Assembly (NCBI RefSeq): GCF_900102315.1
Contig: NZ_FNBL01000014.1
Location: 49,651-113,650 of the forward strand
DNA: 64,000 nt
Direction: 5' to 3'
DNA from: Celeribacter baekdonensis
GTDB lineage: Bacteria; Pseudomonadota; Alphaproteobacteria; Rhodobacterales; Rhodobacteraceae
Below the pieces are notes generated by a model. It had not been told where the DNA came from. It ran no database searches and saw nothing but the letters and a program-made list of their open reading frames with translations. Positions 30,650-39,070 of this stretch are shown here, piece by piece. Every line of letters starts with the position of its first letter. Position 1 is the stretch's first letter. Position numbers and translations under genes: made by a program.

Positions 30650-31672
30650 TCACTCCGCCGCAATCTGAACCGGAGACCCGGACAGTTCGATTTTTTTCTT
30701 ATTCACATCAATGTCGTAAAGACGTGCAGCGTTGAGGCCGAGGATCTTTTCTTTGATCTCATCGGTCAGTTGCACACCCCGTTCCTGGGCGATGTCCTCG
30801 GGGATCTGATAGTCCCAGAATTTCTCAACCAGCCATTTCGGCGTCCAGATCGCATAATCTGAGCCAAACAACAGCTTGTCCTCACCCAGCCAGAACAAAA
30901 GCTCCGCCATGATCTCGCCAAAATAACGCGGGCGCGAATGAATAAACGGCAGCGCCACGGCCAAACCGCCATAGACATTGGTTTCCTGCGTCGCGATCCA
31001 GCAGAACTCATCCAGACGCGGCAGACCGCAATGTTCGATGATCCAGTTCAGGTTCTGAAAATCCGTCGCCGCATAATCGACATCGCGCACATCAAAGGCA
31101 TCCATCGACAGGGGCGTGATTGTCGGGCCCTTGTGAACATGGACGTTCTTGATGCCCAGCTTTTCGCAGAGTTCAAAGCATTTGTAGGCGGCCGGATCGT
31201 TCAGCGCCCAGCCCTTGCTGTCGCCGTTCCATTCGGCCGTGTACATTTTCACGCCCTTAATGTCGAAGGTCTCTTTCATGTAGTGGATATATTCCAGAGC
31301 CTTTTCGCCATCGCGCGGATCGAACGAGCCGTTGACGATAAAGCGCTCAGGATGGCGGGCGGCCATTGAGGAGCTGCGCTCGATCGAGGAAAAGCCCTTT
31401 TTGTAGAAATCGTTGAGATAGGTCGATTGGATGATCGCCATGTCGTCCGGGCCATCGACGAAGAGATCGCGATAGACGTCATCTTCGCTGTATTTTTCGA
31501 ACTTCGATTTTTCCCAAAGCTCCTCAGATGGGCTCAGGTTGGTATGATAGGCGTAGAAGCAATCAATGAATTGCTTGCCGTGGATATTCGCCTGATTTTC
31601 AGGGCTGCCGTCCCAAAAATGGGTGTGCCCGTCGAGTACGAAAATCTCTTTCCCCTCAGGTGTCTTGAACAT
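30650..31672 (-). CDS. Amidohydrolase-2-type TIM-barrel protein of mim operons
   Basis: 340 aa. The metal-binding HxH motif is in VLDGHTHFWDG near residues 16-18, with further His residues (NVHVHKG, WIIEHCGLP) and the late Asp in LLFGSDYAIW as expected for this superfamily. A homologous gene follows the coupling protein in mycobacterial mim operons. Its function there is not established; a role in product metabolism or metal loading is conceivable. 133 bp separates it from mimD, with a stem-loop in between. Confidence 0.85.
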   Translation of the reverse strand: MFKTPEGKEIFVLDGHTHFWDGSPENQANIHGKQFIDCFYAYHTNLSPSEELWEKSKFEKYSEDDVYRDLFVDGPDDMAIIQSTYLNDFYKKGFSSIERSSSMAARHPERFIVNGSFDPRDGEKALEYIHYMKETFDIKGVKMYTAEWNGDSKGWALNDPAAYKCFELCEKLGIKNVHVHKGPTITPLSMDAFDVRDVDYAATDFQNLNWIIEHCGLPRLDEFCWIATQETNVYGGLAVALPFIHSRPRYFGEIMAELLFWLGEDKLLFGSDYAIWTPKWLVEKFWDYQIPEDIAQERGVQLTDEIKEKILGLNAARLYDIDVNKKKIELSGSPVQIAAE

Positions 31673-31767
31673 GGTTTCCTCCCAAATTGTCGTGGTTCGT
31701 TTGGTGTTTGGTCGAGATTGCGGCGGGTCTCATCGCAACCAGAGTGCTCTGTGGATTTTTGGGTTCA

Positions 31768-31791
31768 GAGGGCGCGCAGACCCGCGCCCTC
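31768..31791. terminator. 9-bp perfect stem-loop after mimD
   Basis: GAGGGCGCG and CGCGCCCTC pair around a 6-base loop, 14 bp after the mimD stop. There is no U-run. It may stabilise the mimABCD part of the transcript or reduce read-through, giving higher expression of the enzyme subunits than of the accessory genes. Confidence 0.5.
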
Positions 31792-31805
31792 CCGTCCTCG
31801 CGCCA

Positions 31806-32174
31806 TCAAATATATTCGAACACGTCGTCCATATTGCCGAAGAGGATCACCATGTTGTCATCCACGCGGACCATGCGGCCATAGTGGGTGGAGGTGTTCA
31901 CCTCAAAGATCTCAGCGGTCATTTCGCGACCGAAGAATTCGCTGATCTCATCCATTTTGAAGATCAGCTTGCCTTCGCCATCGACCCGGATCGTCGCCGG
32001 GTTGTAGGTGACCGTCACGTTCGGGTCCTGCCCCATGAATTCGGCGATGGCGCGCGCCTCGACCGAGTCATTCATGGTGATCCCACACTGGTGTGAAATC
32101 GTTTGATCGAAGGTGATGTCCTTCATAGATTTGAAAATGTTCTGCTTGGAAGCATCACGTGCATTGATAGACAT
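31806..32174 (-). CDS. mimD: Monooxygenase coupling/effector protein (MmoB/DmpM family)
   Basis: 122 aa, the usual size of the cofactor-free regulatory protein. Family features include a SHQCGITMNDSVEARAIAE segment and a beta-rich core (NVTVTYNPATIRVDGE). It binds the hydroxylase and couples NADH oxidation to substrate oxygenation. 21 bp downstream of mimC; fourth gene in the A-B-C-D order typical of propane/acetone monooxygenases. Confidence 0.9.
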   Translation of the reverse strand: MSINARDASKQNIFKSMKDITFDQTISHQCGITMNDSVEARAIAEFMGQDPNVTVTYNPATIRVDGEGKLIFKMDEISEFFGREMTAEIFEVNTSTHYGRMVRVDDNMVILFGNMDDVFEYI

Positions 32175-32195
32175 TTCTCATTCCTTTTCAGAAAG

Positions 32196-33257
32196 TTAGC
32201 TGAGACCCAACTCGGTGACGATCTGGCTGATCCGCTCATGCGAAACAGCTTTGACATCTTCGAACGATACCGGCTTGGAATGCGGCTGCGACCAGATCGG
32301 CTGCAACGCGATGGCGGCTTTGTCGGCCAGGTCGCGGTGCTTCGCGAGCCAGCCTTTGAACAGCTTGCGGTTGTGATCGCCGTATTGTTCGTCGTTCGCC
32401 AACAGGTAAATCAGGTCCACGGTGTTCGCGAGGTTGCGCTCGTAATCCGCTTCGGCGGCCGAGATCACCGGCGGCGTGATGAAGTCGTTGTTGGCGGCTG
32501 CGGCCTGCATGAAAAAGCCCGACCGGATCAATTCGCCGACCAAAGGTTCGAAGACGATGTTGATCGCGAAATATTGTTCGAGATAATCCTCACAGCCCAT
32601 GATCGTCTCGATCGCTTCGCGGGTTGGCTGCCAGATCGGATCTTCGAGCCAGCATTTTTTGCCCAGCTCATCATCCCAAGCCTCAAGATCCATGCCGATT
32701 TCGGCCAGATACAAGGTGATGTCCTGTGCAAGGCGCATCTTGTATGAGGAATTGGTCAAAGTGGCGTTGTTGATCATCTGGGAATAGCCATAGCGCTGCG
32801 CCTGCATCAACGACGTGCCAAGGCCAAATTCGGCATGTTTCCAAGCGCCCAAATGTTTTTGCAGGATCATCTGCCAGTTTTTGTCGAAAGAGCGCGGCGC
32901 ACCGGCGCGGCGCGCATTGGTGATCACGCTTTGCACCATGCTCTCGATCTTGGACTGGCGCTGATAGTGGGTGCGTTCCCATTCTTGGTCGGGTGCGCGG
33001 AATGCGTGCCAGTTGCTCGACCGCGCGGCCGTGCTGTCTTTCGTGTAGGCGCCGCCACCTTTTCCGCCCTCGAATTCAATGATCCAGTCTTGGATCAGGT
33101 AGCGCTCGGGATCGGGTTGCACGTCAACGGTGACGTCTTCGTAATGGGTTGCCCGTTTGCCGCGCGGTTCGAAATAGTTGTAGCGGCGGCTGGTTGAGCC
33201 GACGAATGTTGCGGCACCGGCGGCACCGGACCCTACTGAACTTGATGTTGCTACCAT
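32196..33257 (-). CDS. mimC: Diiron monooxygenase hydroxylase beta (small) subunit
   Basis: 353 aa. Family hallmarks are RRYNYFEPRGKRATHYEDVT near the start, WERTHYQRQ, and DITLYLAEIGMDLEAWD. The beta subunit is homologous to the alpha subunit but carries no metal site; it scaffolds the (alpha-beta-gamma)2 or (alpha-beta)2 hydroxylase. The flanking mimB and mimD genes are 48 and 21 bp away. A Ser/Gly/Ala-rich N-terminal tail (residues 1-22) looks disordered. Confidence 0.92.
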   Translation of the reverse strand: MVATSSSVGSGAAGAATFVGSTSRRYNYFEPRGKRATHYEDVTVDVQPDPERYLIQDWIIEFEGGKGGGAYTKDSTAARSSNWHAFRAPDQEWERTHYQRQSKIESMVQSVITNARRAGAPRSFDKNWQMILQKHLGAWKHAEFGLGTSLMQAQRYGYSQMINNATLTNSSYKMRLAQDITLYLAEIGMDLEAWDDELGKKCWLEDPIWQPTREAIETIMGCEDYLEQYFAINIVFEPLVGELIRSGFFMQAAAANNDFITPPVISAAEADYERNLANTVDLIYLLANDEQYGDHNRKLFKGWLAKHRDLADKAAIALQPIWSQPHSKPVSFEDVKAVSHERISQIVTELGLS

Positions 33258-33305
33258 TGTAGCCTCCCTTTGGTTGGTTTCACGTCACTAGCGTTCGAGC
33301 CGGGT

Positions 33306-34364
33306 TCAATGGCCCGAAGAACCGGAAGTGGGTGTGAACTTGTCGTAGAAAATGCGGTCTGTTTCGAAGTTGCGCATGAACAGAACGGGCGTCAGCGCGT
33401 CGATCATCGGCGGCGGTCCACAGGCATACACGTCCCCCTCCCCGTCGCAGTCGATCTCCTTTAACCGCGCGTCGACGCATTCATGGACAAAGCCACGCGC
33501 GCCAGCCCATCCGCTGTCATCGGCCTCATGGCTGAGCACCGGAATGAACTCGACATTCGGGTGGGCGTCGGTCAACGCCTTGATCTCGTCCAGTTTGAAA
33601 AGGTCGCTCTGAGACCGCGCGCCGTAGAAGAAATAGATCGGGCGCTCTTCTGCGCTCACCACCTGATCGTTCAAAATCGACCAAACAGGCGACATGCCCG
33701 ACCCGGCACCGACAAGGATCATTGGTCCGTCTCGTCCTTCCCGTCGAAAGCACATCCCGTAGGGCCCTTCGATTTCGACTTCGGCTCCGGCTTTGATGCC
33801 GCCATCGTCGAGTTCGTTGGAGAACCGTCCGTCAGGGTATTTTTTGATGATGAAGCCGAGGTTTTGGGCTTCGCTCGGCGGATTTGCCATGGAGAACGAG
33901 CGTGTAATCTTCTCCCCTTTTTCCGTTTTGACTGTGATGTCGACATATTGACCCGCCCAAAATTTGAGAGGCGCATCCAGTTCAATTTGAACAGCGCGAA
34001 TGTCATGGGTCAGTTTTTGGAAATCGACGATCTTGCCGGAATACTGTTTCACCGGGATCGACTTGGACAGGACCTCTTCGTCATAGTTCAACAGTTCGAT
34101 GTCAATGTCGCTATAGGCATGCGCGCGGCACATCAGGATATGCCCGCTGTCTTTCTCCATGTCATTCAATGCGAAGGTGGAGTATTTCAACATCTCCGTT
34201 TCGCCATTCAGCTTGACGCATTTGCACGCCGAGCATTGCCCTTCCTTGCACCCGTGAGGTAGCGCGATCCCCTGCCGGAACGCGGCGTCGAGAATGGTTT
34301 CGTCTTCCTCGACTTCAAACTCCACTCCGACCGGTTCCAACCGGACAGTATAAATATCCGTCAT
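33306..34364 (-). CDS. mimB: Monooxygenase NADH:acceptor reductase (2Fe-2S, FAD)
   Basis: 352 aa from the ATG at 34364, with GGGAGGA upstream; the frame to 34400 was not used. A plant-type 2Fe-2S domain has Cys39, Cys44, Cys47 and Cys79. The FAD-binding RSFSMANPP and the NAD-binding GAGSGMSP follow. It passes electrons from NADH to the diiron hydroxylase. Second in the operon, 78 bp after mimA, as in other mim/prm operons. Confidence 0.93.
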   Translation of the reverse strand: MTDIYTVRLEPVGVEFEVEEDETILDAAFRQGIALPHGCKEGQCSACKCVKLNGETEMLKYSTFALNDMEKDSGHILMCRAHAYSDIDIELLNYDEEVLSKSIPVKQYSGKIVDFQKLTHDIRAVQIELDAPLKFWAGQYVDITVKTEKGEKITRSFSMANPPSEAQNLGFIIKKYPDGRFSNELDDGGIKAGAEVEIEGPYGMCFRREGRDGPMILVGAGSGMSPVWSILNDQVVSAEERPIYFFYGARSQSDLFKLDEIKALTDAHPNVEFIPVLSHEADDSGWAGARGFVHECVDARLKEIDCDGEGDVYACGPPPMIDALTPVLFMRNFETDRIFYDKFTPTSGSSGH

Positions 34365-34442
34365 TGTGTCCTCCCTATCCACAGCGTGCAGACATTGCAC
34401 ACCGGGTGGAGGGGGCCGTCAGTCGGCCCCCGCCGTGTTGGT

Positions 34443-36107
34443 TTAGTTGCACGGGTTGATGGTGAAGCCTTCGCGGTACTTGGCGATATGCGCATCGCGA
34501 TCCGTATCCGACATCGCGCGCAGCATGTTCAGCGGCGAGCGCAGCGTGTGACCGCGCACGTGCTCAAGCTTCCACATATCCTTGTTGTCGAACCGCAGGT
34601 GCGGCTGAGCGACAAGGGTTTCGCCATCTTCACGGACGAAGTTCAGATCCTTGATGGCATCCGCCAGATCCCAACCGTCATAGACGCTTTCCCATTCGCG
34701 CTTGCCCGAGAATTTGCCCATCGCAGGCGTCGGACGGCCCTCGTATTCATCCGAGAACGCGGAGACTGCGGTCCAGCGATCCAGCTCATGCGCAAAGGTG
34801 TGCCACTGGCCGTCGATCTGATCGACAACGATGTCTTCACGGACGACACATGGCACCAAGCTCGACCAGCACCGATGCGGATAGACGTAGCCGGTGTCTT
34901 CGTTGAAGGTGACGACCGTTTCGCCCGGCTTCGACAGCTTGGAGTACCATTTCCAGAAATCACCGAACTCGGCGTACCAACCCGGATACTTGTGCTCGAA
35001 CCATTCGAAATCTTTTTCGGTCTGAGCTTCGATCCGCCAGAAGTTCACCGGCCAGCCAACGGCGAAGAACTGAGCGATCTTGTGAACGTAGTTCTTCTTG
35101 GTGATCCGGTTCCAGGCTTCCTGAACGTCATCGTGGTGTACTTTCACACCATATTTCTCAAGCGGAAGCATGTAGGTGCGGTAGTAGTCTTCAAAGATCC
35201 AGCGGTGCCACATTTCCGCATAGGACTCTTTGTCCTTGTCGCGGTTGGTGGTGCCGTATTCGATCAGCGTACCGATGGCGGCGTCAACGATGGCGTGGTT
35301 TTGCCAGAACGCGTAACGCAGATCGCGTTCCAAAAGCAGGTGGTTCTCCGGCTCTTTCAGCGCGGCCATCAACATCGAGTGACCGTTGCCAATGTGACGG
35401 CTTTCATCGGACTGAACCGACAAGAACACGGTGGGCAGCGCGTAGTCGCCATTGCGGGCGGCTTCCGACGGCATGGCCACGAAAAGCGTGTTGGTAAAGG
35501 CCGTTTCGGCAACCACGGTCAAATACATACAGGCCGAAGTCATCACGTCACCGGTGATGAAGCCTTCGCCAAATTGGCGACCGATCGTTGTGGCATAGCA
35601 TTTGCCAAACGCTTCTTCGGTGATGTCAAACCCGGCCGGGTCGATGTAGTTTTCCATGTACCACTTTTTCAGGTTCATCTGAATCGTGGAGTGACGGAAT
35701 TCGTCCACCATCTGCATGGTAAACCCGGTCCGCAGGTCTTCGCCCGGTGCCAGACGTGCAATCATCGCCATGGAGCGTGCAGCCGAAATTTCCGGGAAAG
35801 GGATGATGGCCAAGAACAGCTTCATCCATTCGACCCAACGGGGTTGCACGTTACGGAACATGTCACCGCGCAAAGCGGCGTCAAGTGCACCATAAACCCG
35901 GTTGTCCTTTTCTTCCTGCATCGGGAAGTAGGAGCGCAGAACCTGTTTCATCGGGTCGCGCGGCGCCTTGGTGATTTTGTAATCCGTCGGGAAGGTGCTG
36001 GCTTCCTGCACATAAGAAGGGTTCCAACCAAGATCGGAAATCTTCTTGGTGGCCTCCCCCACCGAAATCCCACGCTGAGACGTGATTTTATTAAGCGTTA
36101 AAGTCAT
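34443..36107 (-). CDS. mimA: Soluble diiron monooxygenase hydroxylase alpha (large) subunit
   Basis: 554 aa. The two EX(n)EXXH iron motifs are complete: Glu106, Glu136 and His139 (in DEFRH), then Glu201, Glu235 and His238 (in DESRH). Order and subunit set match the propane 2-monooxygenase / acetone / phenol mim-prm group, which hydroxylates short alkanes, ketones or phenol. Substrate cannot be fixed from sequence; propane, acetone and cyclic ethers are all known in relatives. AAGGAGG lies 8 bases before the ATG. A leader of about 240 nt runs from the sigma-54 promoter at 36355. Confidence 0.94.
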   Translation of the reverse strand: MTLTLNKITSQRGISVGEATKKISDLGWNPSYVQEASTFPTDYKITKAPRDPMKQVLRSYFPMQEEKDNRVYGALDAALRGDMFRNVQPRWVEWMKLFLAIIPFPEISAARSMAMIARLAPGEDLRTGFTMQMVDEFRHSTIQMNLKKWYMENYIDPAGFDITEEAFGKCYATTIGRQFGEGFITGDVMTSACMYLTVVAETAFTNTLFVAMPSEAARNGDYALPTVFLSVQSDESRHIGNGHSMLMAALKEPENHLLLERDLRYAFWQNHAIVDAAIGTLIEYGTTNRDKDKESYAEMWHRWIFEDYYRTYMLPLEKYGVKVHHDDVQEAWNRITKKNYVHKIAQFFAVGWPVNFWRIEAQTEKDFEWFEHKYPGWYAEFGDFWKWYSKLSKPGETVVTFNEDTGYVYPHRCWSSLVPCVVREDIVVDQIDGQWHTFAHELDRWTAVSAFSDEYEGRPTPAMGKFSGKREWESVYDGWDLADAIKDLNFVREDGETLVAQPHLRFDNKDMWKLEHVRGHTLRSPLNMLRAMSDTDRDAHIAKYREGFTINPCN

Positions 36108-36132
36108 GCCATGAGCCTCCTTAAAGCTCTGC

Positions 36133-36148
36133 GACCGGAATCCCGGTC
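36133..36148. promoter_or_regulatory. Small hairpin in the mimA leader
   Basis: GACCGG-AATC-CCGGTC lies about 25 nt upstream of the mimA start and just before its ribosome site. It could protect the 5' end or affect initiation. The same CTGCGACCGG core is in the larger hairpin at 26934. Confidence 0.35.
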
Positions 36149-36354
36149 ACCTGTTGGCGGCTTTTGCCGTTGCGTTTGAGCGCCGGTGTTCAATCTCCAG
36201 CGGCGCCGGTTTTCGGCAAAGGTTGAAAAGATCGACATCCTTGCGATGGCCGGCATGTGCCTTGGCCGATCACCCGAATGCCCTCACTCCCTATCCTTCG
36301 TTCTTTGAGGCTGCCCCGCGTGGCGCAGTTGCTCGCGTCTTGTGCAGTTCTTGT

Positions 36355-36370
36355 TGCAAACGGCGTTCCA
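36355..36370 (-). promoter_or_regulatory. Sigma-54 (-24/-12) promoter of the mim operon
   Basis: Minus strand TGGAACGCCGTTTGCA: GG and GC are separated by exactly 10 bases, and it differs from the TGGCACG-N4-TTGCA consensus at one base. It is the only near-consensus match found between rpoN and mimA, about 250 bp before the mimA ATG. The adjacent rpoN and the AcoR-type activator make it functionally plausible. Confidence 0.78.
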
Positions 36371-36401
36371 CAATTCGGAAAACTCTGGGCCTGAGCGGGT
36401 G

Positions 36402-36451
36402 AAATTAATTAAGTTACTGTTTATATTATATATTTTTTGTTAATTTATTTT
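36402..36451. promoter_or_regulatory. AT-rich tract upstream of the sigma-54 promoter (possible IHF/bend site)
   Basis: About 50 bp of almost pure A+T in an otherwise GC-rich window, lying between the -24/-12 promoter and the dyads at 36512 and 36631. That is where IHF-induced bending commonly brings an enhancer-bound activator to sigma-54 polymerase. No exact IHF consensus was confirmed. Confidence 0.45.
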
Positions 36452-36511
36452 GCACATCTGAAATCAGGCTCTGACCGGCCCCGCGTGAAATGGACATATT
36501 GTCGCATATTG

Positions 36512-36539
36512 TGTCACTCTGACGTTGCGCAGAGTTACG
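36512..36539. promoter_or_regulatory. Dyad 1, candidate activator site for mimA
   Basis: Two 10-bp arms (TGTCACTCTG and CAGAGTTACG, 8 of 10 complementary) flank an 8-bp centre. The centre is about 180 bp upstream of the predicted transcription start, a normal distance for an enhancer of a sigma-54 promoter. The binding protein is not known; the AcoR-type regulator at 19140 is the candidate. Confidence 0.45.
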
Positions 36540-36630
36540 AAGCGTTACACGTTACACTTGACGCATTTTACACTTTGCCCGGACAGGCTCGGGTGGACGA
36601 AAAACGCAGTGCTCAAAACGCGGCGCTCAA

Positions 36631-36658
36631 AATGCAATGTGCCGCGCATTCGCCCGGC
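36631..36658. promoter_or_regulatory. Dyad 2, candidate activator site or rpoN 3' element
   Basis: AATGTGCCG-N10-CGGCACATT, perfect 9-bp arms with the same total span (28 bp) as dyad 1. It lies 75 bp after the rpoN stop and about 300 bp upstream of the predicted mimA transcription start. It could bind an activator or form an mRNA 3' stem-loop for rpoN; no U-run is present. Confidence 0.4.
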
Positions 36659-36732
36659 ACATTCTGTGGATATTTCTCGAAAATTTTGCCCTGACGCGGA
36701 CGGTTTCGACACCTCGAAATCGCGTCGAAACA

Positions 36733-37977
36733 TCAGGCGTAAAGACGTCGCTTCGCGGCGGGTGCAAGACCGATTTCCTGTCGATATTTCGACACGATAC
36801 GTCGGGACACGCTGATGCCTTCCACTTGCAACAGCGCCGTCAGCCGACGATCAGACAAGGGACATGCTGAATCCTCGGTGGCAAGAAGGGCCCTGATGCG
36901 CGCCTGAACTTTGGCTTTGGAATGTGCCATGCTGACCGAAGCCGCGCGCGCGCAAAGCACCCGCGCCGCAATCACGCCATGGGGGCCTTCGATCAACAGC
37001 CCGTTCAACACGCGGCACACGGTGCTTGCATGGTATCCGGTGATCTGGGCGATTTCCGACATGGTCATCGGTTCCAAAGCTTCGGCCCCGGTGTGGAAAT
37101 ACGCGCCTTGTCGATCCACCAAAACCCGCACCACCTGCTTCACCGCGGACTGACGCAACTCCAGCGCTTGTTTCAGCGCCCGCGCCCGCGCAAGCGCCTC
37201 ACGCAACGCGGGGGTCTGCCCACCTTTTGGCATCGGCAAAACCGACACGTCGGACGGCTGACCAGAGAGAAATTCAATCTCCCACCCCGTCGCGGATAAC
37301 GTCACCCTGACATCCGGTTCGCGCAAAAGCGTCGCATCCGTCATGAAAACAGCCCCTGGTTTCGGGTTCAGCCGACGGATCACCGACAGGCAGGACATCA
37401 CCTCCTCCATCTCAAGCCCGGCCGCTTTGGCCAGACAGGCGGGACCGCCTTTTTCAAACGCCCCCAGATGGGCCAAAACACGCCCCAAGGTTTCGGTCAT
37501 GGCGTCCTGATCTTCCAACTGAAGCCGCAAACACTCTTCCAGAGTCCGGGCGAAAAGCCCCGCCGGTTCGACACGTTTCTGGATGATCTTCAACGCCGTT
37601 TCGACCACCTCCGCCCGAAGGCCCAGCGTCGCGGCAATCTCCGTCACCGACCGCCCAAGCCAGCCGGATGGATCAAGCTCCTCAATCAAGGCGGTGACCA
37701 GTTTTTCCAACTGCCCGCCTTGTAAAATCAACCCGGCCAGCTCGCGAAAGACGTGATCATAGAGGCTTGAGGCACCTTCAACGGCTGTCATTTCAAGAAC
37801 ATCCGTCGCACTGACACCGCCCGCGCTGCGGGGGCGCAGTACGATCATCGGATTGTCCCGCGCGGTTTGCGCAATGTGGTCGTCCAACTCGCCCGGCGTC
37901 ATGTTCAACACCTCGATCACCTGACCGATTTTGAACACCTGTGTCTGTCTGGCTCGCATATGTATGGCTAGCGACAT
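36733..37977 (-). CDS. rpoN: RNA polymerase sigma-54 factor, cluster-encoded paralogue
   Basis: 414 aa from the ATG at 37977 (AGGGAG upstream); the frame to 38007 was not used. The N-terminal activator-interaction region starts MRARQTQVFKIGQVIEVLNM but is less Gln-rich than standard RpoN. A core-binding region and the HTH (MSEIAQITGYHASTVCRVL) follow, and the RpoN box is VSRRIVSKYRQEIGL, close to the consensus ARRTVAKYRE. All regions are present, so it should be functional. Being 626 bp upstream of mimA with a sigma-54 promoter between them, it is probably dedicated to this cluster (inference). Confidence 0.9.
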   Translation of the reverse strand: MSLAIHMRARQTQVFKIGQVIEVLNMTPGELDDHIAQTARDNPMIVLRPRSAGGVSATDVLEMTAVEGASSLYDHVFRELAGLILQGGQLEKLVTALIEELDPSGWLGRSVTEIAATLGLRAEVVETALKIIQKRVEPAGLFARTLEECLRLQLEDQDAMTETLGRVLAHLGAFEKGGPACLAKAAGLEMEEVMSCLSVIRRLNPKPGAVFMTDATLLREPDVRVTLSATGWEIEFLSGQPSDVSVLPMPKGGQTPALREALARARALKQALELRQSAVKQVVRVLVDRQGAYFHTGAEALEPMTMSEIAQITGYHASTVCRVLNGLLIEGPHGVIAARVLCARAASVSMAHSKAKVQARIRALLATEDSACPLSDRRLTALLQVEGISVSRRIVSKYRQEIGLAPAAKRRLYA

Positions 37978-38095
37978 CTCTTTCTCCCTTCGTCCCTCTC
38001 GGGACAACTCCTGCGTCCCGGTTGGGACAAAACTCTGGCCATACGCGCGATGGCCGGTTTATCGTGGCTTAACTGAAACCCGGACACACAGCCCG

Positions 38096-39070
38096 ATGCA
38101 CAAGACCGATCCGACTGGCGGAACACTCCCTTTCGAATGCGCGCCACCCGAACTGTCCTATCCCGGCCTCTCGCCACAGCTTTTGGCCCGAGTGAAACAG
38201 CTTTGGGCCGCAAAGGGGCTGGACTTTGATCGCCATTGGCGCGACGGGGTGCGCAGCCTGCCGGGGTTTCGGGCGCTGCCCCGCGTTGAGAACGCACCCA
38301 ACAGCGCCGAGGTGGATCTGGTCTTTCTGTTTGACCAATGCATCCTCTGGGTCCGGGCGTTGCACGCGGGGACAAGTTGTGGGAGCTCCCATCACATCGA
38401 AGGCCTGACTCCGGCGCAGTGGCACGGGCTTGCGGCCCTGTCTGCACGGCTGACCGAACAACTCAGCGCCCTGCGGCTTCTGGCGTTGACGGACCTGCCG
38501 ATGCCCGCCATGCAAATCGCCCGGTCGATTTCCGAAGACGTGGATATGGCTCTGGTCCTGCTGATCCGCCCCAAACTTGCGCAACGGTTTGCGGATTGCC
38601 AAAGCGTTGAAGAGGCCAATGAATTTTGGCGGCGTCACATTGCAGGCGGACGGGTTTTTCGGACCATTTCCGAAAAGCTCTATACCGTCGGCATTGATCA
38701 CTCCGCCGACACCGACTATGCGAAATGGCGCAAAACGGTGCTGACCACGCTGGGGGCGGCGGTGCACAGCAACGCGCTCAACACCCATGTCCCGACCCGG
38801 CAACACGACAACGTGCTGGTGAATGACGACAGCTTGCATTTTGCCACGTTTCGAATTCATGAACTCTGTGCCTTCGCTCAACTGGTGGAACCGGATTTGA
38901 CGAAAATATTGGATGTGGCGGGCGCAACAGCCGCCAACACATCCTCCTCGACCAACCCGCTTGCGCAGTTGGCCGGACCGTTGAACAGTATACTCGTGAG
39001 TCAGATTCAAAGGCTGACCGCCCCCGGAACGACGCCCACCGGAGTGCGGCAGGCGTCAAAGCTCCATTAG
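38096..39070 (+). CDS. Unrecognised 324-aa protein divergent from rpoN
   Basis: Starts at the ATG at 38096; the open frame extends to 37931 but overlaps rpoN's start. The protein looks globular and mostly helical, with a hydrophobic helical centre (DVDMALVLLIRPKLAQRF) and no signal peptide. A conserved-looking acidic/aromatic N terminus contains DRHWRDG and LVFLFDQCILWV. No family recognised with confidence; the helical layout is somewhat like DUF5677-type proteins. It shares a 118-bp divergent region with rpoN and ends overlapping the 59-aa gene by 4 bp. Confidence 0.75.
   Translation: MHKTDPTGGTLPFECAPPELSYPGLSPQLLARVKQLWAAKGLDFDRHWRDGVRSLPGFRALPRVENAPNSAEVDLVFLFDQCILWVRALHAGTSCGSSHHIEGLTPAQWHGLAALSARLTEQLSALRLLALTDLPMPAMQIARSISEDVDMALVLLIRPKLAQRFADCQSVEEANEFWRRHIAGGRVFRTISEKLYTVGIDHSADTDYAKWRKTVLTTLGAAVHSNALNTHVPTRQHDNVLVNDDSLHFATFRIHELCAFAQLVEPDLTKILDVAGATAANTSSSTNPLAQLAGPLNSILVSQIQRLTAPGTTPTGVRQASKLH

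Noticed and set aside
34386..36101. 571-codon plus-strand frame opposite mimA
   Set aside because: Antisense shadow in GC-rich DNA; the minus-strand frame has all diiron ligands.
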